Part shown: positions 38,450 through 50,229 of the stretch, piece after piece
Layout of the letters: each line of letters opens with the position of its first letter
How positions within the stretch are numbered: position 1 is the stretch's first letter
Source of the DNA: Pseudomonas mangiferae
GTDB lineage: Bacteria > Pseudomonadota > Gammaproteobacteria > Pseudomonadales > Pseudomonadaceae
DNA: 64,000 bases
Direction: 5' to 3'
Assembly (NCBI RefSeq): GCF_007109405.1
Contig: NZ_VJOY01000002.1
Location: 124,001 to 188,000 of the forward strand
The notes under the pieces: generated by a model
The model's database searches: none
What the model saw: only the letters and a program-made list of their open reading frames with translations
What the model was told of the DNA's origin: nothing
Program-made: the position numbers and the translations under genes

Positions 38450-40555
38450 ATGCCCATGACCCGTGGACGCAAGATCGTAGCCTGGATCGTCGCCGGCCTG
38501 CTGCTGGTGATCATCGCCCTGGTGGTGTTCGTCGCCACCTTCGACTGGAACCGCCTCAAGCCCACCCTCAATGAAAAAGTCTCGGCCGCCCTCAACCGGC
38601 CGTTCGCCATCGAGGGCGACCTGGCGGTGCACTGGGGGCGCGAGCCCGACGAGCCGGGCTGGCGCGCCTGGGTGCCCTGGCCCCACGTGTCCGCCGAGCG
38701 CCTGACCCTGGGCAACCCCGACTGGGCCAAGGGCGAGCGCTTCGTCGGCCTGGACAGGGTTGCGTTCAGCCTGTCGCCGGTGCCGCTGCTGTGGAAGCAG
38801 GTGGTGATCCCGCACATCCAGCTCACCGCGCCCCAGGCGGGCCTGGAGCGCCTGGCGGACGGTCGCAACAACTGGACCTTCGACCTGGGTGAGCAGTCCC
38901 AGGACCCCCAGGAGCCGTCGCCGTGGAAGCTGGATATCGGTGCCATCGGTTTCGACCAGGGCCACGTGGCCCTGGACGACCAGCAACTGAAGACCCGCCT
39001 GCAGCTGCAGGTGGACCCCCTGGGCAAGCCCATCGCCTTCAACGAGCTAGTGGGCAAGCGCCCCGCGGACAAGGCCGCTGACGGCAAGGCGCCCGCCGCT
39101 CCAGCCGCTCCGGCCGATCAACCCGCCTCGCCCCCCGAGTTCGCCTTCGGCTGGACCCTCAAGGGGGTCTACCGTGACCAGCCCCTGAGCGGCACCGGCA
39201 AGGTGGGCGGGCTGCTGGCGCTGCAGGACAGCCAGCGGCCGTTCCCGGTGCAGGCGGACGTCAAGGTGGGCGGCACCCGGGTCGCCGTGGCCGGCACCCT
39301 CACCGACCCGAAGAACCTCGGCGCCCTGGACCTGCGCCTGCGCCTGGCGGGCGACAGCCTGGGCAATCTCTACCCCCTCACCGGCGTCACCCTGCCGGAC
39401 ACGCCGCCCTACGGCACCGACGGCCGCCTGGTGGCGCGCCTGCACGACCCGGACGGCGCCACCTATCGTTACGAGAACTTCAACGGCAAGATCGGCGACA
39501 GCGACATCCATGGCGAACTCACCTACGTGGCGCGCCAGCCGCGGCCCAAGCTGTCCGGGTCGCTGACCTCCAACCAGCTGCTGTTCGCCGACCTGGCGCC
39601 GCTGATCGGCGCCGACTCCAACGACGAGAAGAAGGCCCGCGGCGCCCCCAGCAACCAGCCGGCGGACAAGGCCTTGCCGGTGGAGGAATTCCGCACCGAT
39701 CGCTGGCGCGCCATGGATGCCGACGTCAGCTTCACCGGCAAGCGCATCGTCAAGAGCGAGAAGCTGCCCTTCAGCGACCTGTTCACCCACGTGGTGCTCA
39801 ACGACGGCGACCTGTCCCTGGAACCGCTGCGCTTCAGCGTCGCCGGCGGCACCCTGGATACCCAGGTGGGGCTCAACGGCCGTGCCACGCCGCTGCAAGG
39901 CCGCGCCAAGCTGGCCGCCCGGGGCATGAAGCTCAAGCAGCTGTTCCCGGATTTTTCGCCCATGCAGACCAGCTTCGGCGAGCTGAACGGCGATGCCGAG
40001 ATACGCGGCACCGGCAATTCGGTAGCGGCCCTGCTGGGCACTTCCAACGGCCAGGTGAAGATGCTGATCAACGATGGCGCGGTCAGCCGCGGGCTGATGG
40101 AGATCGCCGGGCTGAACGTCGGCAACTACCTGGTGGGGGAGCTGTTCGGCGACAAGGACGTGAAGATCAACTGCGCCGCCGCTGACGTGGGCATCACCCA
40201 GGGCGTGCTGGGCACCCGCCTGGTGATCTTCGACACGGAGAACGCGGTGATCCGTATCGACGGCTCTGCCGATTTCCGCCAGGAGCGCCTGGACCTGACC
40301 ATCGACCCCGAGTCCAAGGGCCTGCGGGTGTTCTCCCTGCGCTCGCCGCTGTACGTGCGCGGCACCTTCAAGAAGCCGGACGCGGGGGTCAAGAGTGGGC
40401 CGCTGCTGGCCCGTGGCGCCGGCATGCTGGCCCTGGGGGCGCTGGTAGCACCGGCCGCCGGGCTGCTGGCCCTGGTAGCCCCCAGCGAAGAGCAGCCAAA
40501 CCAGTGCGAGCCGCTGCTCAAGCAGATGCAGGCCTCCAGCAAGAAGGCCCGCTGA
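38450..40555 (+). CDS. AsmA family inner-membrane anchored periplasmic protein
   Basis: 701 residues. One N-terminal membrane helix (IVAWIVAGLLLVIIALVVFVATF, about 8-30), then a long periplasmic body. The N-terminal AsmA block FDWNRLKPTLNEKVSAALNRPFAIEGDLAV and the C-terminal repeat region (LFGDKDVKINCAAADVGITQG; GTRLVIFDTENAVIRIDGSADF) are family hallmarks. AsmA-like proteins form bridges that move phospholipid to the outer membrane and affect envelope integrity. The ATG at 38450 has AAGGGAG nine bases upstream; an ATG two codons later and an upstream frame start are less likely. A Lys/Ala/Pro-rich linker lies near 215-230. Confidence 0.9.
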   Translation: MPMTRGRKIVAWIVAGLLLVIIALVVFVATFDWNRLKPTLNEKVSAALNRPFAIEGDLAVHWGREPDEPGWRAWVPWPHVSAERLTLGNPDWAKGERFVGLDRVAFSLSPVPLLWKQVVIPHIQLTAPQAGLERLADGRNNWTFDLGEQSQDPQEPSPWKLDIGAIGFDQGHVALDDQQLKTRLQLQVDPLGKPIAFNELVGKRPADKAADGKAPAAPAAPADQPASPPEFAFGWTLKGVYRDQPLSGTGKVGGLLALQDSQRPFPVQADVKVGGTRVAVAGTLTDPKNLGALDLRLRLAGDSLGNLYPLTGVTLPDTPPYGTDGRLVARLHDPDGATYRYENFNGKIGDSDIHGELTYVARQPRPKLSGSLTSNQLLFADLAPLIGADSNDEKKARGAPSNQPADKALPVEEFRTDRWRAMDADVSFTGKRIVKSEKLPFSDLFTHVVLNDGDLSLEPLRFSVAGGTLDTQVGLNGRATPLQGRAKLAARGMKLKQLFPDFSPMQTSFGELNGDAEIRGTGNSVAALLGTSNGQVKMLINDGAVSRGLMEIAGLNVGNYLVGELFGDKDVKINCAAADVGITQGVLGTRLVIFDTENAVIRIDGSADFRQERLDLTIDPESKGLRVFSLRSPLYVRGTFKKPDAGVKSGPLLARGAGMLALGALVAPAAGLLALVAPSEEQPNQCEPLLKQMQASSKKAR

Positions 40556-40692
40556 GCGGTTCGTCCGCCGCCTGGGATCGTCTCGTCTAGAGTGTCCCGG
40601 GCGGGTCGACCGGCGCCTTCGGCGTGACAGGCGCGTGACGCGGGGGCCTCGCCCAGGGCTCCCGCGGTGACCGTCCGGCGCCCGCCGCGGTC

Positions 40693-40710
40693 CTGTCATT
40701 CGCCTGTCAG
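40693..40710 (+). promoter_or_regulatory. Pho box (PhoB binding site) upstream of the exported nuclease
   Basis: CTGTCAT (40693-40699), four bases, CTGTCAG (40704-40710): a direct repeat with 11-bp period matching the PhoB consensus CTGTCAT-N4-CTGTCAT at 13 of 14 defined positions. Located 145 bases before the nuclease start. A weaker reverse-strand match (GCGTCAC-N4-CTGTCAC) lies just upstream at about 40624-40641. The rest of the 299-base gap (40556-40854) holds only small palindromes and the hairpin at 40757-40785. Confidence 0.82.
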
Positions 40711-40756
40711 ATTCTCCGGTTAAACCGGTTCCCCGTGCGCCCGCCGAGGCGCGTCC

Positions 40757-40785
40757 GGCCCGGTGCGTGATCCGCGCACCGGGCC
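40757..40785 (+). other. Stable hairpin in the nuclease leader
   Basis: GGCCCGGTGCG (40757-40767) pairs perfectly with CGCACCGGGCC (40775-40785) around a 7-base loop, followed by ATTCCTTGTTTTCC. It could end transcription from the AsmA-like gene, or act as an attenuator in the Pho-driven leader of the nuclease gene. Confidence 0.6.
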
Positions 40786-40854
40786 ATTCCTTGTTTTCCC
40801 CGCTATTCCATACAGGCACCCGTCGCGCGCGGCGGGTCGAGACAGGAGAGTCCG

Positions 40855-42717
<1,863 letters not shown>

Positions 42718-42737
42718 GGCCCTACGACGCGCAAATG

Positions 42738-42768
42738 AAAAACGCCGGGAAGTCCCGGCGTTTTTTTT
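42738..42768. terminator. Bidirectional terminator between the nuclease gene and prfC
   Basis: AAAAACGCCGG...CCGGCGTTTTTTTT: stem CGCCGGGA (42743-42750) with TCCCGGCG (42753-42760), preceded by A5 and followed by T8, so it serves both converging genes. Confidence 0.92.
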
Positions 42769-42778
42769 CCGATCGCGA

Positions 42779-44362
<1,584 letters not shown>

Positions 44363-44658
44363 GGGGTCCTGCCTTCAAAGGCGATCCGGAAAAAGCCGGC
44401 GATTATAGCCGATGCCGCCGCCCGCGGCAGCGCGCCGGCCGGGCGGCGGGCGAACGAAGCGGCAATCCGGTGGAACCTCGGGCGACCGACGGGCGTCCAT
44501 TCCAGCGTGCCATCGTTTCGCCAGGCCCGTGGCGAGGTGCGATGGCCGTCGAGGTCCGTCGTTTCGTCCGCCCCGTGCGGTGCGCCTGTCGGTCCGCCCA
44601 TGCGAACGGCGAGCCCGCGGGCTCGCGTCCGTCGAATCTCCACGAAGGGAGTCCGCCC

Positions 44659-45372
44659 ATGGCCGAACGCTATGGCAAGGGCCTGCTCGGCGCGCTGGCC
44701 GCCGCCGCGCTGCTGGCCCTGCTGGTCCACTGGATTGGCCTGAACGTCATCCGCCACTACCGCGACGACCTGCAGTTCTACCTGCAGGCGCACCTGTTCC
44801 TGGTCGCCGTTTCGATGCTCGCCGCCCTGGCGGTGGGCGTGCCGGTGGGCATCCTGCTCAGCCGGCCGTTCATGGCGCGCCGCGCCGAACGCTTCATGCA
44901 GCTGTTCAACGTCGGCAACACCGTGCCGCCCCTGGCCGTGCTGGCGCTGTCCCTGGGCATCCTGGGGATCGGCGACGGGCCGGCGATCTTCGCCTTGTTC
45001 CTCGCCTCGCTGCTGCCCATCGTGCGCAACACCTACGAAGGCCTGCGCAACGTGCCCGCGTCGCTCAAGGAGGCCGCCACCGGCATCGGCATGACCCCGC
45101 GCCAGGTGCTGCTCAAGGTGGAACTGCCCAACGCGGTGCCGATCCTCATCGGCGGCGTGCGCATCGCCCTGGCGCTGAACGTGGGCACCGCGCCCCTGGC
45201 GTTCCTCATCGGCGCCAACAGCCTGGGCAGCCTGATCTTTCCCGCCATCGCCCTGAACAACCAGCCGATGCTGCTGCTGGGCGCCGCCGCCACCGCGCTG
45301 CTGGCGCTGCTGCTGGACGGCGCGGTGACCCTGTTCAGCCGCCTGTGCCTGGAGCGCGGGCTGGCCCGCTAG
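44659..45372 (+). CDS. Compatible-solute ABC transporter permease (YehY/OpuC type), first
   Basis: 237 residues with about six membrane helices. The EAA loop LKEAATGIGMTPRQVLLKVELPNA identifies an ABC inner-membrane permease of the OpuB/OpuC/YehW-YehY branch, which imports glycine betaine, choline or related quaternary amines. The ATG is chosen by AAGGGAG about eight bases upstream; the open frame before it is not coding-like. Followed after 10 bases by the binding-protein gene, so it leads a four-gene operon permease, binding protein, permease, ATPase. Confidence 0.9.
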   Translation: MAERYGKGLLGALAAAALLALLVHWIGLNVIRHYRDDLQFYLQAHLFLVAVSMLAALAVGVPVGILLSRPFMARRAERFMQLFNVGNTVPPLAVLALSLGILGIGDGPAIFALFLASLLPIVRNTYEGLRNVPASLKEAATGIGMTPRQVLLKVELPNAVPILIGGVRIALALNVGTAPLAFLIGANSLGSLIFPAIALNNQPMLLLGAAATALLALLLDGAVTLFSRLCLERGLAR

Positions 45373-45382
45373 AGGATTCGTC

Positions 45383-46279
45383 ATGAAGAAATTTCTATTG
45401 GCCGGCCTGCTGCTGGCCGTCGCCGCCGGGTTCGCCGGGGCGGGCCAGGCCGCGGAGAAACCGCTGCTGCGGATCGGCGCCAAGGTGTTCTCCGAGCAGC
45501 GCATCCTCGCCCAGCTCACCGCCCAGTACCTGCGCACCAAGGGCTACCGGGCGCGGGTGATCGCCGGCCTGGGCAGCAGCGTGTCGCGCAGCGCCCAGGA
45601 GAACAACGAGCTGGACCTGGCCTGGGAATACACTGGCACCTCGCTGTTCGCCTTCAACCACCAGACCGAGGTGCTCGACCGCGAGGCGTCCCTGAAGCGG
45701 GTGCGCGAACTGGATGGCGCCAAGGGCCTGGTCTGGCTGGAGCCGTCGCGGTTCAGCAACACCTACGCCCTGGCCGTACCGCGGGAGATCGCCGAGCGCG
45801 ACGGCCTGCGCAGCATCAGCGACCTGGCGCGGGTGGTGAACGGCACCGACGAGCCGCACCTGATCGCCCTGGACATCGAGTTCGCCAACCGCCCGGACGG
45901 CCTCACCCCGCTGATGGAGCGCTACGACCTGCAACTGACCCGCAACGAGGCGCGGCAGATGGACCCCGGGCTGGTCTACACCGCGCTGCGCAACGCCCAG
46001 GTCTACGCTGGGCTGGTCTACACCACCGACGGGCGCCTGGACGCCTTCGACCTGACCCTGCTGGAGGACGACCGGCATTTCTTCCCGGACTACACCGCCG
46101 CACCGGTGGTCCGCCGCGACGTGCTCGACGCCCATCCGGACCTGGCCGGGCTGCTGGCGCCCCTGGCGCGGTTGCTGGACGACGACACCATGCGCGCGCT
46201 CAACGCCCGCGTCGACATCGGCCACGAGACGCCGGCGGCGGTGGCCGCCGACTTCCTGCGCCAGCACGCACTGATCTGA
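45383..46279 (+). CDS. Periplasmic quaternary-amine binding protein (OsmF/YehZ/OpuCC type)
   Basis: 298 residues. Cleaved signal peptide (MKKFLLAGLLLAVAAGFAGAGQA, cut near 23) without a lipobox Cys, so soluble in the periplasm. IGAKVFSEQRILAQLTAQYLRTKGY and ELDLAWEYTGTSLFAF are hallmarks of the OpuAC/ProX-like family (PF04069), where the YTGT strand lines the ligand pocket. Aromatic cage residues for a quaternary ammonium group cannot be assigned with certainty by eye. AGAGGA precedes the ATG. Confidence 0.92.
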   Translation: MKKFLLAGLLLAVAAGFAGAGQAAEKPLLRIGAKVFSEQRILAQLTAQYLRTKGYRARVIAGLGSSVSRSAQENNELDLAWEYTGTSLFAFNHQTEVLDREASLKRVRELDGAKGLVWLEPSRFSNTYALAVPREIAERDGLRSISDLARVVNGTDEPHLIALDIEFANRPDGLTPLMERYDLQLTRNEARQMDPGLVYTALRNAQVYAGLVYTTDGRLDAFDLTLLEDDRHFFPDYTAAPVVRRDVLDAHPDLAGLLAPLARLLDDDTMRALNARVDIGHETPAAVAADFLRQHALI

Positions 46280-46286
46280 GGCTCCC

Positions 46287-46940
46287 ATGGACTGGCTATC
46301 GCACTTTTCCTACATCGACTGGGCACGGGTCGGCGAGCTGACCCTGCAACACATCACCCTGGTGGCCATCGCGGTCGGCCTGGCGATCCTCATCGGCGTG
46401 CCCCTGGGCCTGCTGATGACCCGTTTCCGCTGGCTCGCCGGGCCGCTGCAGGGCGCCGCCACGGTGGTGCTGACGCTGCCCTCCATCGCCCTGTTCGGCC
46501 TGATGCTGCCGCTCTACTCGAAGATCGGCCAGGGCCTCGGGCCGCTGCCGGCCATCAGCGCGGCGTTCCTCTATTCGCTGCTGCCGGTGTTGCGCAACAC
46601 CTACCTGGCGCTGACCGGGGTCGAGCCCGGCATCCGCGAGGCGGGGCGGGGCATCGGCATGACCTTCTGGCAGCGCCTGTACATGGTGGACATCCCCCTG
46701 GCGGTCCCGGTGATCCTCGCCGGGGTCCGCACCGCGGTGGTGATGAACATCGGCGTGATGACCATTGCCGCGGTGATCGGCGCCGGCGGCCTCGGCGAGC
46801 TGATCCTCACCGCCATCAGCCGCAGCGACATGGGCCAGCTGATCATCGGCGCGCTGCTGGTGAGCGCCCTGGCCATCGTCGCCGACCTCCTGCTGCAAGG
46901 GCTGCAGCGCCTGCTCACGCCCAAGGGACTGCGCCCCTGA
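46287..46940 (+). CDS. Compatible-solute ABC transporter permease (YehW/OpuC type), second
   Basis: 217 residues, five to six membrane helices. The EAA loop IREAGRGIGMTFWQRLYMVDIPLAVPVILAGVRTA is a good match to OpuCB/YehW. It pairs with the permease encoded at 44659-45372 to make a heterodimeric channel. It starts eight bases after the binding-protein stop and ends 18 bases before the ATPase, so the operon is compact. Confidence 0.92.
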   Translation: MDWLSHFSYIDWARVGELTLQHITLVAIAVGLAILIGVPLGLLMTRFRWLAGPLQGAATVVLTLPSIALFGLMLPLYSKIGQGLGPLPAISAAFLYSLLPVLRNTYLALTGVEPGIREAGRGIGMTFWQRLYMVDIPLAVPVILAGVRTAVVMNIGVMTIAAVIGAGGLGELILTAISRSDMGQLIIGALLVSALAIVADLLLQGLQRLLTPKGLRP

Positions 46941-46958
46941 GCGCCCAAGGATAATCAC

Positions 46959-48125
46959 ATGATCGAACTCGACCGACTCAGCAAGACCTTCAAGCAGAAG
47001 AACGGCAAGGACGTCACCGCGGTGGACGCGGTGAGCCTGACGGTGAACGAAGGGGAAATCTGCGTGTTCCTCGGCCCCTCCGGCTGCGGCAAGACCACCA
47101 CCCTGAAGATGATCAACCGGCTGATCCCGCCCAGCTCCGGGCGGGTGCTGATCAATGGCGAGGACACCGCCGACCTGGACGCGGTGACCCTGCGCCGGCG
47201 CATCGGCTACGTGATCCAGCAGATCGGCCTGTTCCCCAACATGACCATCGAGGAGAACATCACCGTGGTCCCGCGCCTGCTGGGCTGGGACCGCAAGGCA
47301 TGCCACGCGCGGGCGCTGGAGCTGATGAACATGGTCCAGCTGGAACCGCGGCACTACCTCAAGCGCTACCCGCGGGAGCTGTCCGGCGGCCAGCAGCAGC
47401 GCATCGGGGTGATCCGCGCCCTGGCGGCCGACGCGCCGCTGCTGCTGATGGACGAGCCGTTCGGCGCGGTGGACCCGATCAACCGCGACGCCATCCAGAA
47501 CGAGTTCTTCCAGATGCAGCGGGCGCTGAACAAGACCGTGATCATGGTCAGCCACGACATCGACGAGGCGCTCAAGCTGGGCGACAAGATCGCCGTGTTC
47601 CGCGGCGGTAGGCTGATCCAGTTCGATCACCCGGACACCCTGCTGGCGCACCCGGCCGACGAGTTCGTCAGCCAGTTCGTCGGCCAGGACAGCACCCTCA
47701 AGCGGCTGCTGCTGATCCGCGCCGAGGACGCCGCCGACGATGCCCCCAGCATCGCCCCGGATACCCCGGTGGAACAGGCCCTGGAGGCCATGGAGGAGCA
47801 GGACCGGCGCTACGTGGTGGTCACCGATGCCGAGCGCAAGGCCCTGGGCTACGTGAAGCGCCGCGACCTGCGCCGCCAGCAGGGCGCCTGCGGGCAGTTC
47901 CTGCAACCGTTCAAGGTCACCGCCGCCCATGACGAGAACCTGCGCATCCTGCTGTCGCGGATGTATGAGTTCAACAGCTCCTGGCTGCCGGTGCTGGGCG
48001 CCGACGGCCTGTTCCTCGGCGAAGTGACCCAGGAATCCATCGCCGACTACCTGAGCTCCGGGCGGTCCCGCGGCAAGACCTCCATCGTCTCGCCCGCGGC
48101 CAACGCCGGTGCGCCGGCCGCCTAG
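46959..48125 (+). CDS. Compatible-solute ABC transporter ATPase with CBS domains (OpuCA type)
   Basis: 388 residues. Walker A GPSGCGKTT at 39-47, Q-loop IQQIGLFPNMTI, signature ELSGGQQQRIGV, Walker B LLLMDEPFGAVD and switch His MVSHDIDEA. After about 255 come two CBS repeats (VEQALEAMEEQDRRYVVVTD and LLSRMYEFNSSWLPVLGADGLFLGEVTQ), which in OpuA sense ionic strength and gate transport. This supports an osmoprotectant role, although YehZYXW-type relatives are not always osmotically induced. Last gene of the operon. Confidence 0.95.
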   Translation: MIELDRLSKTFKQKNGKDVTAVDAVSLTVNEGEICVFLGPSGCGKTTTLKMINRLIPPSSGRVLINGEDTADLDAVTLRRRIGYVIQQIGLFPNMTIEENITVVPRLLGWDRKACHARALELMNMVQLEPRHYLKRYPRELSGGQQQRIGVIRALAADAPLLLMDEPFGAVDPINRDAIQNEFFQMQRALNKTVIMVSHDIDEALKLGDKIAVFRGGRLIQFDHPDTLLAHPADEFVSQFVGQDSTLKRLLLIRAEDAADDAPSIAPDTPVEQALEAMEEQDRRYVVVTDAERKALGYVKRRDLRRQQGACGQFLQPFKVTAAHDENLRILLSRMYEFNSSWLPVLGADGLFLGEVTQESIADYLSSGRSRGKTSIVSPAANAGAPAA

Positions 48126-48137
48126 GGCCCATAGGGC

Positions 48138-48197
48138 GCCTCGGCCGCGTTTGCAGCGCAGCCGAGGCCTCTCGCCGCGATGCGACGTCGCGGCGAG
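48138..48197. repeat. Two tandem stable hairpins after the transporter operon
   Basis: First: GCCTCGGC (48138-48145) with GCCGAGGC (48161-48168). Second: CTCGCCGCGA (48171-48180) with TCGCGGCGAG (48188-48197) and a 7-base loop. Neither is followed by a T-run, so they are not textbook terminators; they may protect the mRNA 3' end or act with Rho. Confidence 0.7.
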
Positions 48198-48259
48198 GAT
48201 TCCCCTGTGACGCGTTAGCCCCTAGGATGGGCGCCGCTGGCCTACAAGGAACGAAGTCC

Positions 48260-49330
48260 ATGACGCCTACCGCACCTGGTGCGACCCTGATCGCCGCGAT
48301 GCAACGAACCGCCTCCGGCCGAGGCTACACCCTCGATCCCTTCCAGCTCGCCGCCATCGACCGCCTCGGGCGCATGGCCGACGAGCTACTGGTCCCGCCC
48401 CGCCGGGACACGCCCCGCAGCCTCTACCTCTGGGGGCCGGTGGGGCGCGGCAAGAGCTTCCTCCTCGACGGTTTCTTCGACGCCATGCCCCTGGCGCAGA
48501 AGCGCCGCGTGCATTTCCACGCGTTCTTCCGCGAACTGCACCAGCGGATGTTCGAGCACGCCGACAGCGGCAACGCCATGGAGGCGGCTCTGGAGCAGAT
48601 GCTGGGCGACTGCCGGCTGCTCTGCTTCGACGAGTTCCACCTCCACGACATCGGCGATGCGATGCTCATCAGCCGGCTGTTCAAGGCTATCTTCGCCCGT
48701 GGCGTGGTGCTGCTGACCACCTCCAACTACCCGCCTGACGGCCTGCTGCCCAACCCGCTCTACCACGAGCGGTTCCTGCCCACCATCGAGCTGATCGAAC
48801 AGCGCATGGACATCCTCTCCATTGCCGGGGAGGTGGACTACCGGGGGCTGGAGAGCGCCGAGCCGGACCCGTTCCACCAGGGCGCCTACCTGTGCCCGGG
48901 CAACGAGGCGCAGCGCGAGGCTTTGGGCCTGCCGCGGCGGCCCACGGGCGGCCAGGACCTGCAGGTGGGGCATCGCCTGTTGCGGGTGCTGAGCGTGGAC
49001 GGGCAGACCCTGCAGTTCTCCTTCAAGCACCTCTGCGAGGGACCGACCGCCACCATGGACTACCTGGCCCTGGTGGCCGAGCACGACCGCTGGATCCTCG
49101 AGGACCTGCCACGCCTGTCCAGCGCCTCGCCGGCCGCGCAGCAGCGGTTCATCAACCTCATCGACGTGCTTTACGACCGGCGCTGCCAGCTGTTCCTGAT
49201 CAGCGCGTTGCCGTTGCAGGAGGCCTTGAACTCCGCGGAAGTTGCGGATATCTCGCGTACCCGGAGTCGCCTGTCACAACTTCGACAAATCCCGGTAATT
49301 GAAGATTCGCTTACCACATCGGATATGTGA
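48260..49330 (+). CDS. zapE: ZapE/AFG1-like P-loop ATPase
   Basis: 356 residues. Walker A GPVGRGKS at 59-66, Walker B LLCFDEFHLHD and LLTTSNYPPDGLLPN sensor region, as in ZapE, the ATPase that interacts with FtsZ and is needed for division under stress in E. coli. The ATG at 48260 has AAGGA nine bases upstream; the frame extends 11 codons further without a better start. In many gammaproteobacteria zapE lies near rplM, so this may be a second paralogue; that cannot be checked within the window. Single-gene unit between the hairpins and the TauE gene. Confidence 0.9.
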   Translation: MTPTAPGATLIAAMQRTASGRGYTLDPFQLAAIDRLGRMADELLVPPRRDTPRSLYLWGPVGRGKSFLLDGFFDAMPLAQKRRVHFHAFFRELHQRMFEHADSGNAMEAALEQMLGDCRLLCFDEFHLHDIGDAMLISRLFKAIFARGVVLLTTSNYPPDGLLPNPLYHERFLPTIELIEQRMDILSIAGEVDYRGLESAEPDPFHQGAYLCPGNEAQREALGLPRRPTGGQDLQVGHRLLRVLSVDGQTLQFSFKHLCEGPTATMDYLALVAEHDRWILEDLPRLSSASPAAQQRFINLIDVLYDRRCQLFLISALPLQEALNSAEVADISRTRSRLSQLRQIPVIEDSLTTSDM

Positions 49331-49427
49331 TGTATATTGGACCTTGGTCGGCTTGTTGCGAACTAAATAGTTTCTAGAGTGGGCTCTGCGTGTGAAGCAG
49401 GCCAAGTAAGGCCTGATATCAATAAGA

Positions 49428-50195
49428 ATGGACTCTGATGTAATGAACGAAGTTCTGGTATTTGGCCTATCCGGCTACGCAGTTATTTTCATTACGCTGC
49501 TGTGTGCCTACATCATATTCGGGATCGCCGGCTTCGGCACCGCCCTGGTGGCCAGCCCGGTCCTCGCCCTCTACGTTCCCATCGCCAAGATCGTGCCGCT
49601 GCTGGCCCTGATGGACATGTGCGCGGCGTTCGTCAACGTCAGCCGCGACGGCCGCAAGGCCGACTGGCGCGAACTGCGCCGGCTGGTGCCGCTGATGGTG
49701 ATGGGCAGCCTGATCGGCGCGGCGATCCTGCTCAAGGCTCGACCCGACATCCTCCTGCTGGCCCTGGGCGTGTTCGTGGTTGGCTATTCTCTCTACTCCC
49801 TCAGCGGGCTCAAGCCCCAGCGCCGCTTCGCGCCGGCCGCTTCGGTGCCGTTCGGCTCCATTGGCGGCATCTTCAGCGCGCTGTTCGGCAGCGGCGGCTT
49901 CATCTACGCGATCTACCTGAGCGGCCGCATCGACAACAAGGAGTCGATGCGCATCACCCAGACCACCCTCATCGGCCTCAGCACCCTGACCCGGGTCGTG
50001 CTGTTCGCCCTGGCCGGGGTCTACCTGGACACCTCGCTGCTGTGGCTGGCCTTGTTGCTGGCGCCGGGCATGCTGCTGGGCATCGCCCTGGGACGTCGCA
50101 TCACCCTGAAGATGTCCCGCGAACAATTCCTGAAATTGATCAACGTGGTGGTGCTGGCCTCCGGCGTCATGTTGATCGTCCGTTATTTTTCCTGA
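49428..50195 (+). CDS. TauE/SafE family membrane transporter
   Basis: 255 residues, about eight membrane helices in two repeats. IIFGIAGFGTALVASPVLALYVP (first repeat) and GSIGGIFSALFGSGGFIYAIYLSGR (second) are the TauE/SafE (PF01925) signature. These proteins export or import small sulfonates, sulfite and organic anions. First gene of the eight-gene set that continues with the oxygenases 34 bases later, so it may export the product or import the substrate. Start ATG at 49428 or 49443; neither has a strong Shine-Dalgarno. The region from 49331 to 49427 probably contains the promoter but I see no clear boxes. Confidence 0.85.
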   Translation: MDSDVMNEVLVFGLSGYAVIFITLLCAYIIFGIAGFGTALVASPVLALYVPIAKIVPLLALMDMCAAFVNVSRDGRKADWRELRRLVPLMVMGSLIGAAILLKARPDILLLALGVFVVGYSLYSLSGLKPQRRFAPAASVPFGSIGGIFSALFGSGGFIYAIYLSGRIDNKESMRITQTTLIGLSTLTRVVLFALAGVYLDTSLLWLALLLAPGMLLGIALGRRITLKMSREQFLKLINVVVLASGVMLIVRYFS

Positions 50196-50229
50196 TTCAC
50201 CCGTAACTACAATAAATGCAGGGACGATT

